From NCBI RefSeq assembly GCF_051020985.1, contig NC_135010.1, positions 2,044,001 through 2,108,000 on the forward strand: a stretch of 64,000 nt of DNA, written 5' to 3'. This stretch comes from Nomia melanderi (lineage: Eukaryota > Arthropoda > Insecta > Hymenoptera > Halictidae). The stretch's first letter is position 1, and each line of letters starts with the position of its first letter. Made by a program: the position numbers and the translations under genes. Under the pieces are notes generated by a model. It did no database searches, had not been told where the DNA came from, and worked only from the letters and a program-made list of their open reading frames with translations. Below are positions 45,120-58,600 of the stretch, in pieces.

Positions 45120-45830
45120 ATACACGGTATCATTATCAGAGCGAGAAGCAACAACGGAGGATCGATCGCATCTTAAGTTTCGTTGTATGATAGACGAAGA
45201 TCGTCCTCGCGGAGAATCCGATGGTTCGGGTTGGTTCTGTTAAATCCCCCGCAAATAGGGTGTAATGCCTACAGGGAAGAAAGGGGTTTCGTTCGGGGGA
45301 ACGACGAAAAAAAGAGGAGAAAGTATACTTAAATCGGCCGATCGACAGTTCCGGTTGATTCTCCGGTTGGGCAAAGGAGAAAGAAAGCGTAGGAAAATGG
45401 GGTAAGGTCTTAAGGGTTGCTTTCAGGCCTCGGTACCGAATTCTGGGGGTTGACGCGCAGTGCAGAGGCCTTCGGGTAGTCAAGGGATTACAAACCCGCG
45501 AGCCCGAAAGTAAAAAGGGAGTTTTTGTTTGAGAGCCTTTTAATTTTTAAGCCTGGCTAGACTAGTAATGAATTCGACGACGTCCTCGTGACGTCAGGAC
45601 GCCTTTATCGATCGCGTCCTCAGACATGCTGCTGGAGGATGCGCTTTGGCATTACCAGAGGATTAAGTGTTCTGTCTTATTCTTTCGTAAATAAAGAAAA
45701 ATCACAGCCAGTGATCACCGCGAACCTCGCCCCCCCCCCCCCCCCTCAGATCGCGAGGTTTATTCGCTTGTCGGCCCTATCCACCGAACCGGAGAGTTTC
45801 ATGCTCAAGGATTCCTTTAGATGTTAGACA
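45120..45830. other. G+C-rich island of unknown function
   Basis: About 700 bases with clearly raised G+C and many CpG, including aatcggccgatcgac, a TGACGTCA site at 45589-45596 and a C16 run. Open frames exist on both strands (minus 45136-45483, plus 45588-45827) but neither peptide resembles a known family. A promoter with a first exon, or a regulatory element, seems more likely than coding sequence. Confidence 0.4.
45730..45745 (+). repeat. C16 homopolymer
   Basis: Sixteen C in a row in otherwise A+T-rich DNA; the length is prone to sequencing and assembly error. Confidence 0.9.
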
Positions 45831-47893
45831 GCGTCAGAATTGGACAAAATGTAATCTGGTTATATCGACGATGATTCAAATATAATAGTTGATTTCATTA
45901 GAAATTGTTTTCTATAATTGGAATGTAATATTTGTGAATTTTCTGGTGAAATATTGTTGAGTTTTGTAAAGTAAAACTTTAGTCTCACTTTTAATATAAA
46001 CATTGATAACGTTGGTATGCAAATTTGTGAAAATTCTTGAGTGTTCTATAAATGTTCTCTTATTCCTTCAAATTGCAGAATATCCGTATATTCATTAAAT
46101 TAAAATGCACTTCAGTAAAATAGTCGATGTTTGTCAATTAAAGATATCAATTGAAGATTCTCTTATTTGTTAGATAGCACCAGACTTGGGAAAAATGTAA
46201 TCTGATTACATATTATCTACGGTAATTCAAATATCATAATTGATTCATTGATAAATTGCTTCCCATAATCATGAATTATTATTAATCTTCAATTGTAATT
46301 GTATTCATTACAGTGAGTTCTACAAATAAGAATTTGAAATCAAATCAGATGTTGCGTTTTAAACATAAATCTCACGATTAGTATGTTGTCTGATTATATT
46401 TTGCTCAACTCTGGATATCATAAATCCTATCAGCTGTTGATTACAAAAATGACCCTTGTAATTAAAAATTATTAGCACGGAAATTGGTCTTACACATTTG
46501 GGAAATTTAATTTTGAAGACAGAATTTTTAAATTAAATCTTCGTTTGTGCGTTCTACGGGTGTTCTTGTATCCAAAATTAGGGATACCTGAGATTACGGC
46601 TACTAATTTTTATCGCGAAAAACATCACGATAAATGAAAATATTCTACTATTCGAGAACAAAATCGAAATATGACGGTAAGAACGTGCAAAGTGTTAATC
46701 TTTGTAAGACAAGTGAAACGTACTATTTTTTGTAAAGTATTTGATTTGTTCCATCAGACTCTTTCTACACGTAAACTGTCAAAGAAAGAGAACAGATTTT
46801 GTTTTCAATTCGAACAATAAAATAATTGTACAGAATAAAAGATAAACTTCAATTTCAATTCTTTTTTAATGAATTGGCTCAGTATTTAAAAATAAAATGC
46901 CATATTAATTTGTTCTATTTATTTAGTTTTATTGAATTCAATAACATTTAATTGAAACGTTTCTCATTCTCTATTATTAAGAAAAGTACACTAGCTTGAA
47001 AATATTTTTGAATACACAAAATAATGTCTTTGGACTGTTAAACATGAATCAAACCCTTCATAAACGTTATTTTGCAATGAATATTACTTTATGATTTGTG
47101 TATATACACACTATTATTAATATTTTTTCAAATATCATATCTAATATGTTTATGTATTACATATTAGCAGATACTGTGTATCAATATTTGAAATCATATT
47201 CCTTTACATATTATGTGGAATATTTTTTTCATTTATCTTTCTATTCGTACGCATATAGCTAAAAAAGTACGTTCGTACAGATATGTAACATCTCTCAAAC
47301 GTACAATTTTATTAAATTGTCCATCATAATTATAAAAAAAATGAATATTTTTCAAATTTATTCTCTCGGTTGTCGATCAAAAATATATACAGGACATAAA
47401 TAGTTAATAACCATGTTCCATTTAACCCTTTGGCGTATTATTTACTTCCGCTACTAAGCTCATATAACATTTTACTATCGACTAATGGGTAAAAATGCAA
47501 AAGAATTTTCCATTCCACTCTAAGTGTAAATTTATTTTATAGATCATAAATTGGTAATAGCGAAATAGTTTTTGCTTTGATCCTTGGACAATAAACAACA
47601 TTGATTTTTATTAAATTACTCTAGAAATTGTCACTCGTCTTTGTATGATAAGGGGTCAATTAAAAAGCGAAATAAGTTAATATTTACAGTCCTTCTGAAG
47701 GAAAAAATTGTAATATTTTATCTCGTCTATCCTATACATCTTGTAGATTTTCGATTTCGTTTTCAATGAAAAATAATGTCTATGATAATCATAGTGTAGA
47801 AACATTGGCTGTTAAAAAACTATATAAGACTGTTAACCTCCTGCTTGACTACGTAAGCAACCTCTCTGCTGTGCTCAGAGCATATATCAAAAT

Positions 47894-48315
47894 CAGGAAT
47901 TAAAAACAATTATGATATTGGTTGCGGTTGATGAAACGGTTATAAAAACTGACAAGTATCTATAACTGTTATCCATGTTAACTCAGTTTTATATCAGTTC
48001 TGTAATAGTTCCATAAGTATTATTTTATGGTTTTATTGATTTTATGCAACGTACCTGTTATTTTCGATTTTGTATAATTCATTACAATGTAGAAGTGAAC
48101 TACAGTTAATACAGAATTAAAAATAGTAATTATGAAATCGTTACAAGACTAATATACAATAATATTTGTTTAATTGATGAAACTGAAATCGATATGAGTC
48201 ACAACCGCCCCATTTATAGTAGTTACGGATGTTTTTTTGGTTCTCATAACTGTCTCAATCAGAACCAGTATGTAACCATTTGAAACAGTTATTTTCGGAA
48301 CCGTTTTAATCCCTG
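47894..48315 (-). mobile_element. hAT-like non-autonomous element, copy 1
   Basis: Reverse-oriented relative of 62511-62967. Left end CAGGAATTAAAAACAATTAT; reversed right end CAGGGATTAAAACGGTTCC. The interior repeats ataactgttat, ggttct and aatcgatatga variants. Degraded compared with the other copy. Confidence 0.6.
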
Positions 48316-50409
48316 AATTCAAAACTAACTCTGTATTGGTTGATTGAAGATTAAAAAGAGTAAAGTGATAGATCAATGTTCTTGAGTATATCGTGAGTAT
48401 GTCATACTCGGGTATTATTAACCATTTTTAAGCGTTAACATCTAATAAAAACTTATATTTTGACAAATTCAAAATATTATGAAAATTTCATGAAATACGA
48501 CTTAAAAAATGATTTTTTTTCATTTTAATTATCAATTGTAGGTGCACTGACTTTTTTAGCCTTTTATCAGTGGTTCTGACCCAGAGACTTATTGCTTGGC
48601 AGTCAGTTCCTTTTCAGTACTCGATAAATTAAGAGTTCAGTTAAGACTGCTCATTGTCAATTACATATCACATGCATAAGAATTCTAGGTAAAGTGTGGA
48701 TATGCACGGAACATGTATGTAAACATGCTCGAGCTATTTTTTTCTTTACATATTCAAAAATTCGTTATCTTAAAAAAAATTTGCTCAAAGGGCTTTAAAA
48801 TATTATGAAGATTGAAAAAATTAAACGATTTAATTTTCTTAACAGTTCCTTTTTAGTAAAAAATGTCAAATGGTCGACTAGATTTATTTAACATGAAACT
48901 GGTTATTGCTTTCCCTTAATCTCTCATCTACATCTTTTTCTCTTGCAAATTAATTATAGAAGAGTGAATGAATATTAACTGCAGTACATAAGTTATCGTT
49001 TTTTCTATCATGCTTTTATCATTTAATAAGTTGTATTCGATTATTGGATATTTATTGAATAATTTAATGAGTACAAAAACATTTTTCGAAAATTTTTTAT
49101 ACTTTCTATAATATATGTTATTTTTGGAATCCTGTCAGTAATCCTCATCAACTATTCCTTAAATTTACAGTTAACATTAAATTAAAATTATTTTGATTTA
49201 ATATGTTGTTCCTATACCTAAAATAAATAAATAAATTAATAACGTTTCACCTCAGCTTCAATTAAATACAGCTGTAATGTATTGGAATACAATTTGCAAC
49301 TGTTTTAATTAGGAAACGGAGATCTTTTGCATAATAAAATACAAACCTATGATATTAGTGAATGTATGTTTGAATTCGCCTTGTCAACAATATTAGAAGT
49401 TTGTTTATCGTGTAAGGGGATGGAAATCAGGAAGTCGTTTACATGCTACAATTTTTATCTGGATTGGCTATACGAAACGTCACGGATGTGCAGGTCAGCT
49501 TTCAGTAGCAAGTTTTGTGATTGTGTGTACAGAGTACATTGTACATGACCCTGACCCATCTTTCATATAGACCTCATCAACGTTTTCTAAGTCGCGGTAC
49601 AGTCTGATCTAGACTATCGTCGACAATGCGCGTCGGAGAAGGATGGAAACGTGAGGCACGGATGACCGGAAGTGACCGGTTTCAACCGCTTTCTCGTCAC
49701 TTTTCAACACAACGATTTTCCATTCTGAATATTGATTCGTTTATACAAAATTGAATGAGGTTTTCTAATTAATCGTAATCCTTTATATAATTAACCAGTC
49801 CCTTCAATATTATAATAAATAACAGAATAGCAAAGCTAGAATCCAAGCTCAACGTCATTATTTTGAAAATTATTCAAAAATTATAGAAATAGAAAATAAT
49901 GTGTTTCAGTGAAATTATCTGTGATACAAGGTACTGCAATGAGTTTGCAGAAAAATGAAAATTCTAGAATTGCATTCACGATGGTTAAATTTGAAGAAAT
50001 AACGCAGTTGAAATAGAAACCGGAAATGTGAATGCATTAATGTGTTGAATTTGAAATTATATGAAACCGTGATGGTTATAATCGATGAAATCGTTTAACT
50101 GTTCGTTTTGAGTATTTATAGAAATATAGTTACCCAAAGATGATTCAATAATACCAGAATATTTCGAGATACGTATATGTATATGGTAAGTATGTAACGC
50201 TTTTACTTTATTCTTTATCGTATAAAATTAATTTATAATTCTTGCAAGACAAATAGTAAATGGTAAGAGATAAAGGATAGGATTGTGAAATGGCAGTAAA
50301 AATTAACAATAAAAATGGAATTCATTTGCGATTATCACAATGTGCGAGAACAATGATGAGTTCTTGTGAATGAGGGGTTGTATTATAGAAAGGGAAAAAC
50401 AATGTGATA

Positions 50410-50648
50410 TATACCGCCAGTCAAAAATTTGGAACTACTTAATATGTAACGTCACAAATTAAGAATTATATGTCTTAGAAATATATAAAATAAAATAATA
50501 AAAATTATACATCTTTATATTTAACTAATACACATATGTCCATGTTTCTTTATCATATACAAAAATTCGCCAGTAGAAGCTGTTTACAAAAAATGGAAGT
50601 TTTTCTTTTAACCCATGTATTGGTCCCAACGTTTTGACCAACAATATA
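50410..50648. mobile_element. Tc1-like non-autonomous element
   Basis: Left end TATACCGCCAGTCAAAAATT, reversed right end TATATTGTTGGTCAAAACGT, both followed by TTGGAAC/TTGGGACC: inverted termini of about 28 bases with outer TA. About 240 bases, no coding capacity; the AGTCAAAA..TTGGAAC terminus is typical of Tc1-family elements. Confidence 0.65.
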
Positions 50649-50725
50649 AGTAATGTGAAGGACAAGGTTTATAATTAGAGATTATAGTAGGCTTCTGTTA
50701 TACTTAACTCTGAGACACATTTATA

Positions 50726-50953
50726 TTAACCCCTTGCTCTGTAACAACGTAAGGTTCGTGGTGAAAATTTTAAACAAAATTTAGCAAGCATAAATATTAC
50801 TCAACTTTTTTTAATTCAAATTAATAACTATACTTTAGAGCAAATAAATACGTAGAATATGCCTAGAATTTTTCTTTTTTTTCAATAAAGTATTAATGGC
50901 AAAATAGTTGTATCGGTCACAATTGAGAAAGAAATCATAGGGGAAGGGGTTAA
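50726..50953 (+). mobile_element. MITE, family C, complete copy
   Basis: TTAACCCCTTGCTCTGTAAC at the left and ATAGGGGAAGGGGTTAA at the right; interior matches the 16205 copy (ttcgtggtgaaaatttt, tttagcaagcataaata, tcaataaagtattaatgg). Confidence 0.75.
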
Positions 50954-50971
50954 CATTTCACTAGCTGGTGG

Positions 50972-51188
50972 TTAACATTAAAATACTAAACGGATCAAAA
51001 TGACCCATTCCCTTTTTGCAATTTCTAAAAAGAGAGCACATGTTTTCCTCAGCAATTATTAAAGAATTTCACTTGACAATACGCGAACTGAATTGTAAAT
51101 CAGTTGGAGTCTCGATAGACGCACTTTCAGAGTTTCTATAGAGAAATTTCAAAAAGTCAATTTAACTGCTCGGTACTTTTAGTGTTAA
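50972..51188 (-). mobile_element. MITE, family B2, reverse copy
   Basis: Right edge GCTCGGTACTTTTAGTGTTAA-type; left edge ttaaaatactaaacggatc, then aaaatgacccattccc. The interior is the reverse of the 25898 copy but diverged. It starts about 20 bases after the family C copy ends. Confidence 0.6.
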
Positions 51189-54100
51189 GTGAGAGAATTT
51201 TCGTTGACGGTCGATACCATTTTGTACGTTTGCAGAAAAAGAATGAGAAGTATGAATTCTGTTATGACTTTTGTATTTATCAATATTTTGTTGATGATAT
51301 TTAATATGAGCTATACGTGACCCTCGATTTGCCCGGCACTTTTTTACGCGGTAAATTAGAACATTATTTACACGGTAGTTTTTAAGATCGCGTTCGCCTT
51401 TGAGTGGCAGAGAAAATTTTCATACATATTCGAGAAACGCCAGACAATTTAAAACAAAGATGTATGATTATAAATCAAAATTTGTTTCTCGGTCAATTTT
51501 AATCTAATGTTTATACAATTTTTTCACAACACTAAGAAAAAAATATATCGCTATAATGATATATCGCTCTTTGGAAGTCTAAGGGTTAATTTACGTGATC
51601 TGAATTTAGTAACACCGAATAAAATATATTTTTGTTTTCTGAAATGTCATTATTATTATTTATTTTGTTTGGCTATGTGAAATAAATATGTATTTCTCAA
51701 ATTTATACCAGCTTTTCTTTTCAGTATTGTTTTCTCTTTTACCGACAGACTCTATTTACGCGATTTTTATTCACTGTAAAAAGAATCTGCGTAGAACGGA
51801 TTTTCGCGTAAATCGAGAGACAGGTCTATAACATATAAACTTATAAAGAAATTGTTTAATTATTATGATTAGTAATTTAGAAATGACTTTAATTTACAAC
51901 ATCGTTTAAATGAATATGTTTATCCGACCAGCTGGTTAAGTGTTAAGTAATTTCCTAATATGTAACACAGATGAGATTTAAATAACATTAAATAAAATTT
52001 ATATTTCATTTTGAACTTAACACAGCCTTTAATTTAACATATAAATTTCTCTTTAATTATAATTTCCTGAAGTCCTTCTGTGAAAATATGTCGTTGCATA
52101 AATGTCACTAGTACAATTCAAAAACATTATCTAATGAATCGGTAAGTGTAAGAATAGCATGAAATCGGCGAATCCTAAACGTTGAGTCTCGATTAATAAA
52201 AGGCCATTCGCCCTCGAGAAAAACGGCGATTAGCATTAACTGTGAGTAATAATAATGATTCTAATCCAACTCGTCCGGCCTTGATTCTTCTATTCTACGA
52301 ATGCTGCGTAATTTAACGAAGCAAGTGGGTTGTAGCGTTCAGCATGCCTAACGAAATTTGTCAGCCTATTAATACTTCCTTTATTATTTACCGGAGCATT
52401 CGGTTGTTATAAATAGTTTTGTCCAACAACAGCAACTCGTGTAGCAAATTTTTTTAGATATTATTCATCGTGTAATGTGATTTTAATACATAGGCTAAAA
52501 TACAGTTTGAAGAGTTAATTCTTTGTAAAGTTATATGAGTAGGTGCAGTGCATTCAAAACCGTTAAATAAGAATGTTTTAAACAATATTACAAGTACATG
52601 AATATGCGTGTTCATGACATTTTACGATTTAAGAGTCTAATGGCAGGAGTATTAATTATTTATATGAAATATTAGTATTAGATTCTATATAACGTCTTTC
52701 TTACATATTTTCATCATTTTTTAAAGATTATAAATGCATTATTAACAAATTATATGGAAAATATCAGTCTTGAATAATACAGTACTATTTCATTTGGTTT
52801 AAAATAATATAGAAGTGTGTAATAAATTAATGGGAAAGATTAATCATGAGGAAATTCGAAAAGTGAAAAATGGATCATAAAACTCATATGATAAACAGTG
52901 AATGCGATATTGTATGAATATCAGCTATGTGTCGACAGGCGGATCATACTTTGATTCAATGTTTAATTCACGGTTTAATTTTGATGAAATATTTGTGAAC
53001 TTTTTGGTAACAAATGTTTGAATATTGTTGCATAAAACTTTAGTCTTACTTTTAATTGTACGATATATTGATATGTTGTCGAATGTATGTGTGCAAACTG
53101 TATATACGAATATATATTCACTTGCTGCCCATTAAAATGCATTTCATTAAAGTAATCGATGTTTGTTAATTGAAGATATCTATTAAAAAAAGTTACATTA
53201 TAGAAGCTGCTATATAAATATTATATTGAGAAATAATATTTGAACAATTTCTTTAAAGCGTGTAAATTATGTTTTCGAAATTGTTCTGATACCCGATTAG
53301 ATAACTAATTATTTAATAGAGAGATAAAATATTTATTTACTACAATCATTCAGTGTAATTCAGTGTAATGAAATAGCTTTTAATGAAAAATTTCGGTATA
53401 CAGATGCTAAAGACAAGATTTAGGAACCTGCATTATTTGTAGCTTATTTTCTTTGATAAACTGTAAATATTAGAAGCCGTCTCGAAGTTTAGAGTGGTAG
53501 TGCAACTACATATAAAGAATTACTGTTCCATGTGCAAGTAATAATTTTTATTAATTAAAATTCATTTGTATCGCAATGTATAAGTATATAAAAGTAAATA
53601 GATCGTATAAATAAAATCACAACAGTAAATAAAATTGTAAAAGTAACTGTCATTGCAAGTAATAAAGACATTAATTTTTTATTTTAAACTTTCGTATATA
53701 TAAGAACATTATAATTGAAGTTATTCAATTATTTTACAAGAGAATATAAAATATAAATATTATTGTATTCTCTAGTTGATTACGTAACTGTTGGTTTTAT
53801 AATGGAATAATGAATCAGTTTTTATTTAACTAAGACAATAAGTAAGCATAACATCTGTTCGGTACAATTGATCAGAACGTAATGAGCAACCACGTTAACT
53901 TGTTTTATAAATATTATCATGGAGATTGAGATCCGTTTCCCTTTTTAATTGATTATACTTTTATCCAATCAAATTCATAGATAGCTGTAATTGCCAATTA
54001 TACTTTTAATAGTAACTAAATGCATCTTCAGCAAATCTCGATTCTTTTCATTTAAAGATATCAAAATGAAGTAGTATGTCGCCACCGCGAATCAACACTT

Positions 54101-54434
54101 ATTTCGGTTTATCGCAATAAAACCGTATGCACAGTCTCTAGGGACCGTTATTTTCGACTGTTTATCAGATGTGTGCCTTTCCATAATTTTAACGGATTAA
54201 ATTGTTGATCGAAGTATTACCGAGGTAAACATTAATTCGAAAGGAGAGTAACTCGAAATATTCCAAACCTTTAAGATCTAACATTTTATGCTTATCATAC
54301 GTCGTAAATATAAAAATTCAGTTCCTTAAAAGAAACAATCTCTTCTAAAGTGACAATAATATGTTTCTTATCGTATCATAACCTCCTATTAAAAAGAAGT
54401 AACAACTCCATCCAAAGGTACCTAAACGATAACT

Positions 54435-54929
54435 TTAACCAGTTAATTGCGTTTATCGAGTATACACGTCATCTTAACCCTTTGCCTTGCAATCACGTAG
54501 AAGATCTATGGTGAAGATTTTAAACAAAATTTAACAAACCTAAATATTACTCAATTCGTTCAAATTCAAGTGAAATATTATTCTTTTGTTATCAATTATT
54601 ATATTGAAGGGCAAACGTAGACATAGAATATACACAAAATTTATCTCTTTTTTCAATAAACTATTACTGGCAAAGTTGTTGTATCGATTACGGTTGAAAA
54701 ATAAATGATAGTGCAACGATTTACAACTCGAAATGATACTAATTCTTTCAACGAATTCTTTATTTTTTCACATCAACATGTAATTCTTCTTCGTTTCGCT
54801 TTGGTTTTTCATTAAAATATATCCTCGGTGCATTAGTCCTGTGTTTGACGAGTATACACTCCATTTTTTAATTTTATTGCGTGCAAAAAGCGAGATTTTT
54901 GAAATAAAATTCCACAGTTAACAGGTTAA
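54435..54929 (+). mobile_element. MITE, family A, interrupted by a family C copy
   Basis: TTAACCAGTTAATTGCG at the left and CCACAGTTAACAGGTTAA at the right. The family A interior is split after tacacgtcatc, where a family C copy has entered at a TTAA, and resumes at gaaatgatactaattc. It is inverted relative to the copy at 55354. Confidence 0.75.
54474..54734 (+). mobile_element. MITE, family C, nested copy
   Basis: TTAACCCTTTGCCTTGC at the left; interior ctatggtgaagattttaa and ttcaataaactattactg as in other C copies; the right end is decayed (agtgcaacgatttac), its TTAA now TTAC. Inserted at the TTAA that other family A copies keep intact (acatcatcttaaaatc, reversed). Confidence 0.7.
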
Positions 54930-55353
54930 AAATGAGTTTCAAATATCGTTCGTCTCGATTACGACGTTCCTGGCGAACTAAATTCTTAAACAACCTGTTT
55001 GATTTATTGGTTATCAATATATCTCCCTTCCAAGAAGTTACCTCAGGCTGCGCGTTTTGCAACATCTTATGCGGAAATGTAATCGGTGTAGCTGCTAAGA
55101 TAATTCGACTTGTATTAATTGGCTAGCCGACTAAAAACTCGACGAGCGTATCAGGCGACTTTTATTTGCCGTGATAAAACGTCTCGATTGTCTTCGCCAG
55201 TTATGCGGCTCCAACACTGTATTATAAATGTCGCGCGGATTGGTCAAAGTTTTGTAAATATCGCGAACGCTGAATTTCAAGGAACTCCTGTAAAATACGA
55301 TAGTTATGTTTTTCAAAAAGTTGTCGTCTTTCTCGAATTTTTATAATATGAGA

Positions 55354-55602
55354 TTAACCTGTTAACTGTTAATTTAATTTCAAAAATCTCTGTTAATGTT
55401 TGCAATGAAATCAAATAATGAAGTGTGTACTCGTCTAACGCAATCCAAATGCACCTATAATATATTCTAACGAAAAGCTAAAGCAAAATGGAGAAGAATT
55501 ACATATTTATCTGGATAAATAAATAATGTATCGTTGAAAGATTTAGTATTATTCTGATTTTAAGATGATGTGTATACTCGTCGAACGCTGTTAAGTGGTT
55601 AA
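55354..55602 (-). mobile_element. MITE, family A, complete copy
   Basis: TTAACCTGTTAACTGTT at the left and ACGCTGTTAAGTGGTTAA at the right, 249 bases, with tgtactcgtctaacgc and gtatactcgtcgaacgc as the inner arms. Confidence 0.75.
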
Positions 55603-58600
55603 GAATTAGCACAAGATGGATGGTTAAGGATAATTACGACTTTAAAACTAAAAAAACTACATTATTCTACGTTGATAATTAGAAAAATATGTTTCGTAAT
55701 CGTCAAAGTATAAAATACATTAATATTAGTGTATTAACCCATTTAATTAGCATCTAATGCTAATCATTTTGTCTGTATCTTCCTTTATTCTTGTGCTCCA
55801 TTTTTTCAAGAACTCGGCTATTTTTGTTTCTTTACTTGATCTTGTAAGACCTTCGTAAACATTGTAATATAAAAGAATAGATTTTTTGTGAGATTCTCTC
55901 TTTAATTTCATGCTTCTGCCAGTTGAAGTGATCTATGAAGGTTGTCCGTGTGTCAGTATAAACTTAACGTTTACGATGACAAAATTATCTTATGAATATC
56001 GAATAGAATCAATTCTCTTATCGGAATGATCAAATAAATTGTAACAAATTATTTTCTCTTACTGTCGACATCGATTTTATTCTTTCTTTAAATATTATGT
56101 AACTTTAACTTTTCGAATGAGATAAAGCTTTTTTCATTTAAATAACTCTTATTGTATTAATTATTATTTACTTGAGGCATTTTTTTATAATCTTAATGTA
56201 ATTCTTTAAAAAATATAAATAGAAATTGTGGATAAATAAAATTAAATTTAATTCTCAGTACACGTAGAAATGAATATGTGTATTTTAATCTAAATTGTTG
56301 GATTTATGGGGAATATTGTACTTTTAACGGGATATTATAATACTGCCAATATTAATGGCAATAAATGTTCGATATGATGTTTCTAAGACTTAATAATAAT
56401 TCAGTTTTTGAACAACGAGTAATTGGAATCCCCTAAAATTTCTTCTAGAAAAAAATATTATTCGACATAATTCTTCAACTGTATTAATGAAAATAAAATA
56501 TCTGTAGTAAATTATATATATTCTGATAAGAACTACGTATGTAATTAAGGGAAATCCCACCTTCTCTATAGTATTATAGATACTTCACAGAAATTTGTTG
56601 CGTATCAAATGATTAAACCACTTGTTCTATTTAATTATTAAAGTCGTAAAATCCTCCATACACATTATGTTATGCACGTAATAAACTTGCGAATTTGTGA
56701 AGTTTTATATATTTGAAAATTCTATATAATATATAAAGAAATGAGAATATTCAAAAGATCAAAACCAAATCGAACTTTCAGTTGATCAAAAAATGCATTT
56801 TTTTATCGTGTAAAAAAATAGTTAAATGTATCATGGAAAAATCAGTATTTTTAAATAGGTATCGAAAAAATTGTTTCAACTTTCGAAGTATTTTATTTCC
56901 ATTGCTTCCTTGAAATTCTCACAAACGTAGAACGTTTAACAATCGGATTAGAAAAAGTGGAGAGATCAAACTGTTCGTTTTGCATGCCGACAGGGTGAGA
57001 TTTTGTACTAATTTACAACTGTCTTATCGTAGATGTAAATTTTCACTGTCGTCCAAAACATTTGGCTTTTGTTTGCAGATGTACTGGCGTCGCAAAGAAT
57101 ACATTTCCTGCGAGTCATCTCAAAGCAATATTCTCAAATGAAGAAACCGTTCAATGACTTCAGTTTCGTTTTTTATAAATGGCACATGAAGAAGAGATTG
57201 TAAAAATGACTTTAATTCCGCGAAGGATTTACCGTATCTAATACAGAAAGTAGTTTTGTTACATGAAATTCTAGTATGTGTAAAGAAAACACTCAATAGT
57301 GTGCCCTCGTTTTATGTATTTTTCACGTTCCGTATTTATATTGATCTTTTTTATTAGTCCATGTTTACTAGATCAAGTTTGATTTTCTGAATTTTTCAAG
57401 ATGTTATCTTCAACGTTGCATAGGTAGTTTACTACTGGTTTCTTGGTATGCGAATTATGATGGAGACGTACAGATTTATATGTTATAAATTTTTGATAAC
57501 TATGTATGTTTGATATGAACGATTAGAATTCTTATTACTTATAGTTTACTATTCTTACAGTAGGTTTGCAATATTTTAGCATTTCAAAATATCACTGACG
57601 AATAATTGATTAGAATTTGATTAGAATATTATTATTTTTACGATTTTATTTTTAATCATTACTAGTGGTTATGTAATCCTATGATATAAAATATTGTAAA
57701 GAAAAGTAAGATAAACGTTTTGAACATAAATAAAAAAGTTTTTGTTTCGTTTCTTAACCTAACGAGACTTTTAAGTGTAAACAAATTTCTCTGAGAGTTT
57801 TGTGTCTTTAAAATAAGCTATACAAATTTATATTTGTATAAGTACCCTTATATTGTTTATAACCTTAGAATAAAATTATGTTAGTAAAAAATTTCGATTA
57901 ACTGAGGGGTTTATATAGTTTTAATTATTTCTGGTAGTTCAAGAACCTTTTGTTTCCCATGTTACGACTTTACCTGCTGTACTATGTAAACTATTAATTT
58001 TTTTGTTATAGATAAAACTGGTACTTAGTAAATTAGAGAACATTACAGTAGAGATTGGAACGAGGATTAGAGAACCGTTATCCGACCACGAGCACTTAAT
58101 TAAATATATATGACACAAGTATTTTTTAAGTAATATGTAGTAGGTTGGATGAATTCCTACAATTTCTTATTATAAATAGATGAAGAACAAATTTTACAAT
58201 CAGTTTATACTTTATTTTTCTTACATCAGGAAATATTCTTTGAAATCATTTCTTAACTATATTCTATTTCGACACGAGCTTATTATATATTAAACTTAAT
58301 TATTATGTTTAATTAATGTTTTAAATTTTCTGGACAGCATAATGATCGATAAAACGTGTTTGATTTCATTCGATTGAAATTAAAAACATACTTTGAACAA
58401 TTTACAAATAAAAATTTATAAATAAATGTTGTTACGTAGTTTATACATATTATTACACACTTATCTAATGATACATATTTCCTTTCCTAAATTTTAATGT
58501 CAATTTAAAGTAAGCTACAAAATATTAAAATAACAATTATTAAAATGGTCCACAATGGTTAGAATTAACTGCTTAGAGATTGAAATAAAAGTATTAAAAA

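Noticed and set aside
45136..45483. 115-codon minus-strand frame in the G+C-rich island
   Set aside because: No known family or splice context; long open frames are expected by chance in this composition. The island itself is reported.
47424..47660. TTAACCCTTTGGCG ... ATAAGGGGTCAATTAA as a further TTAA MITE
   Set aside because: The ends are suggestive, but inverted matching is weak and no second copy was seen in the window.
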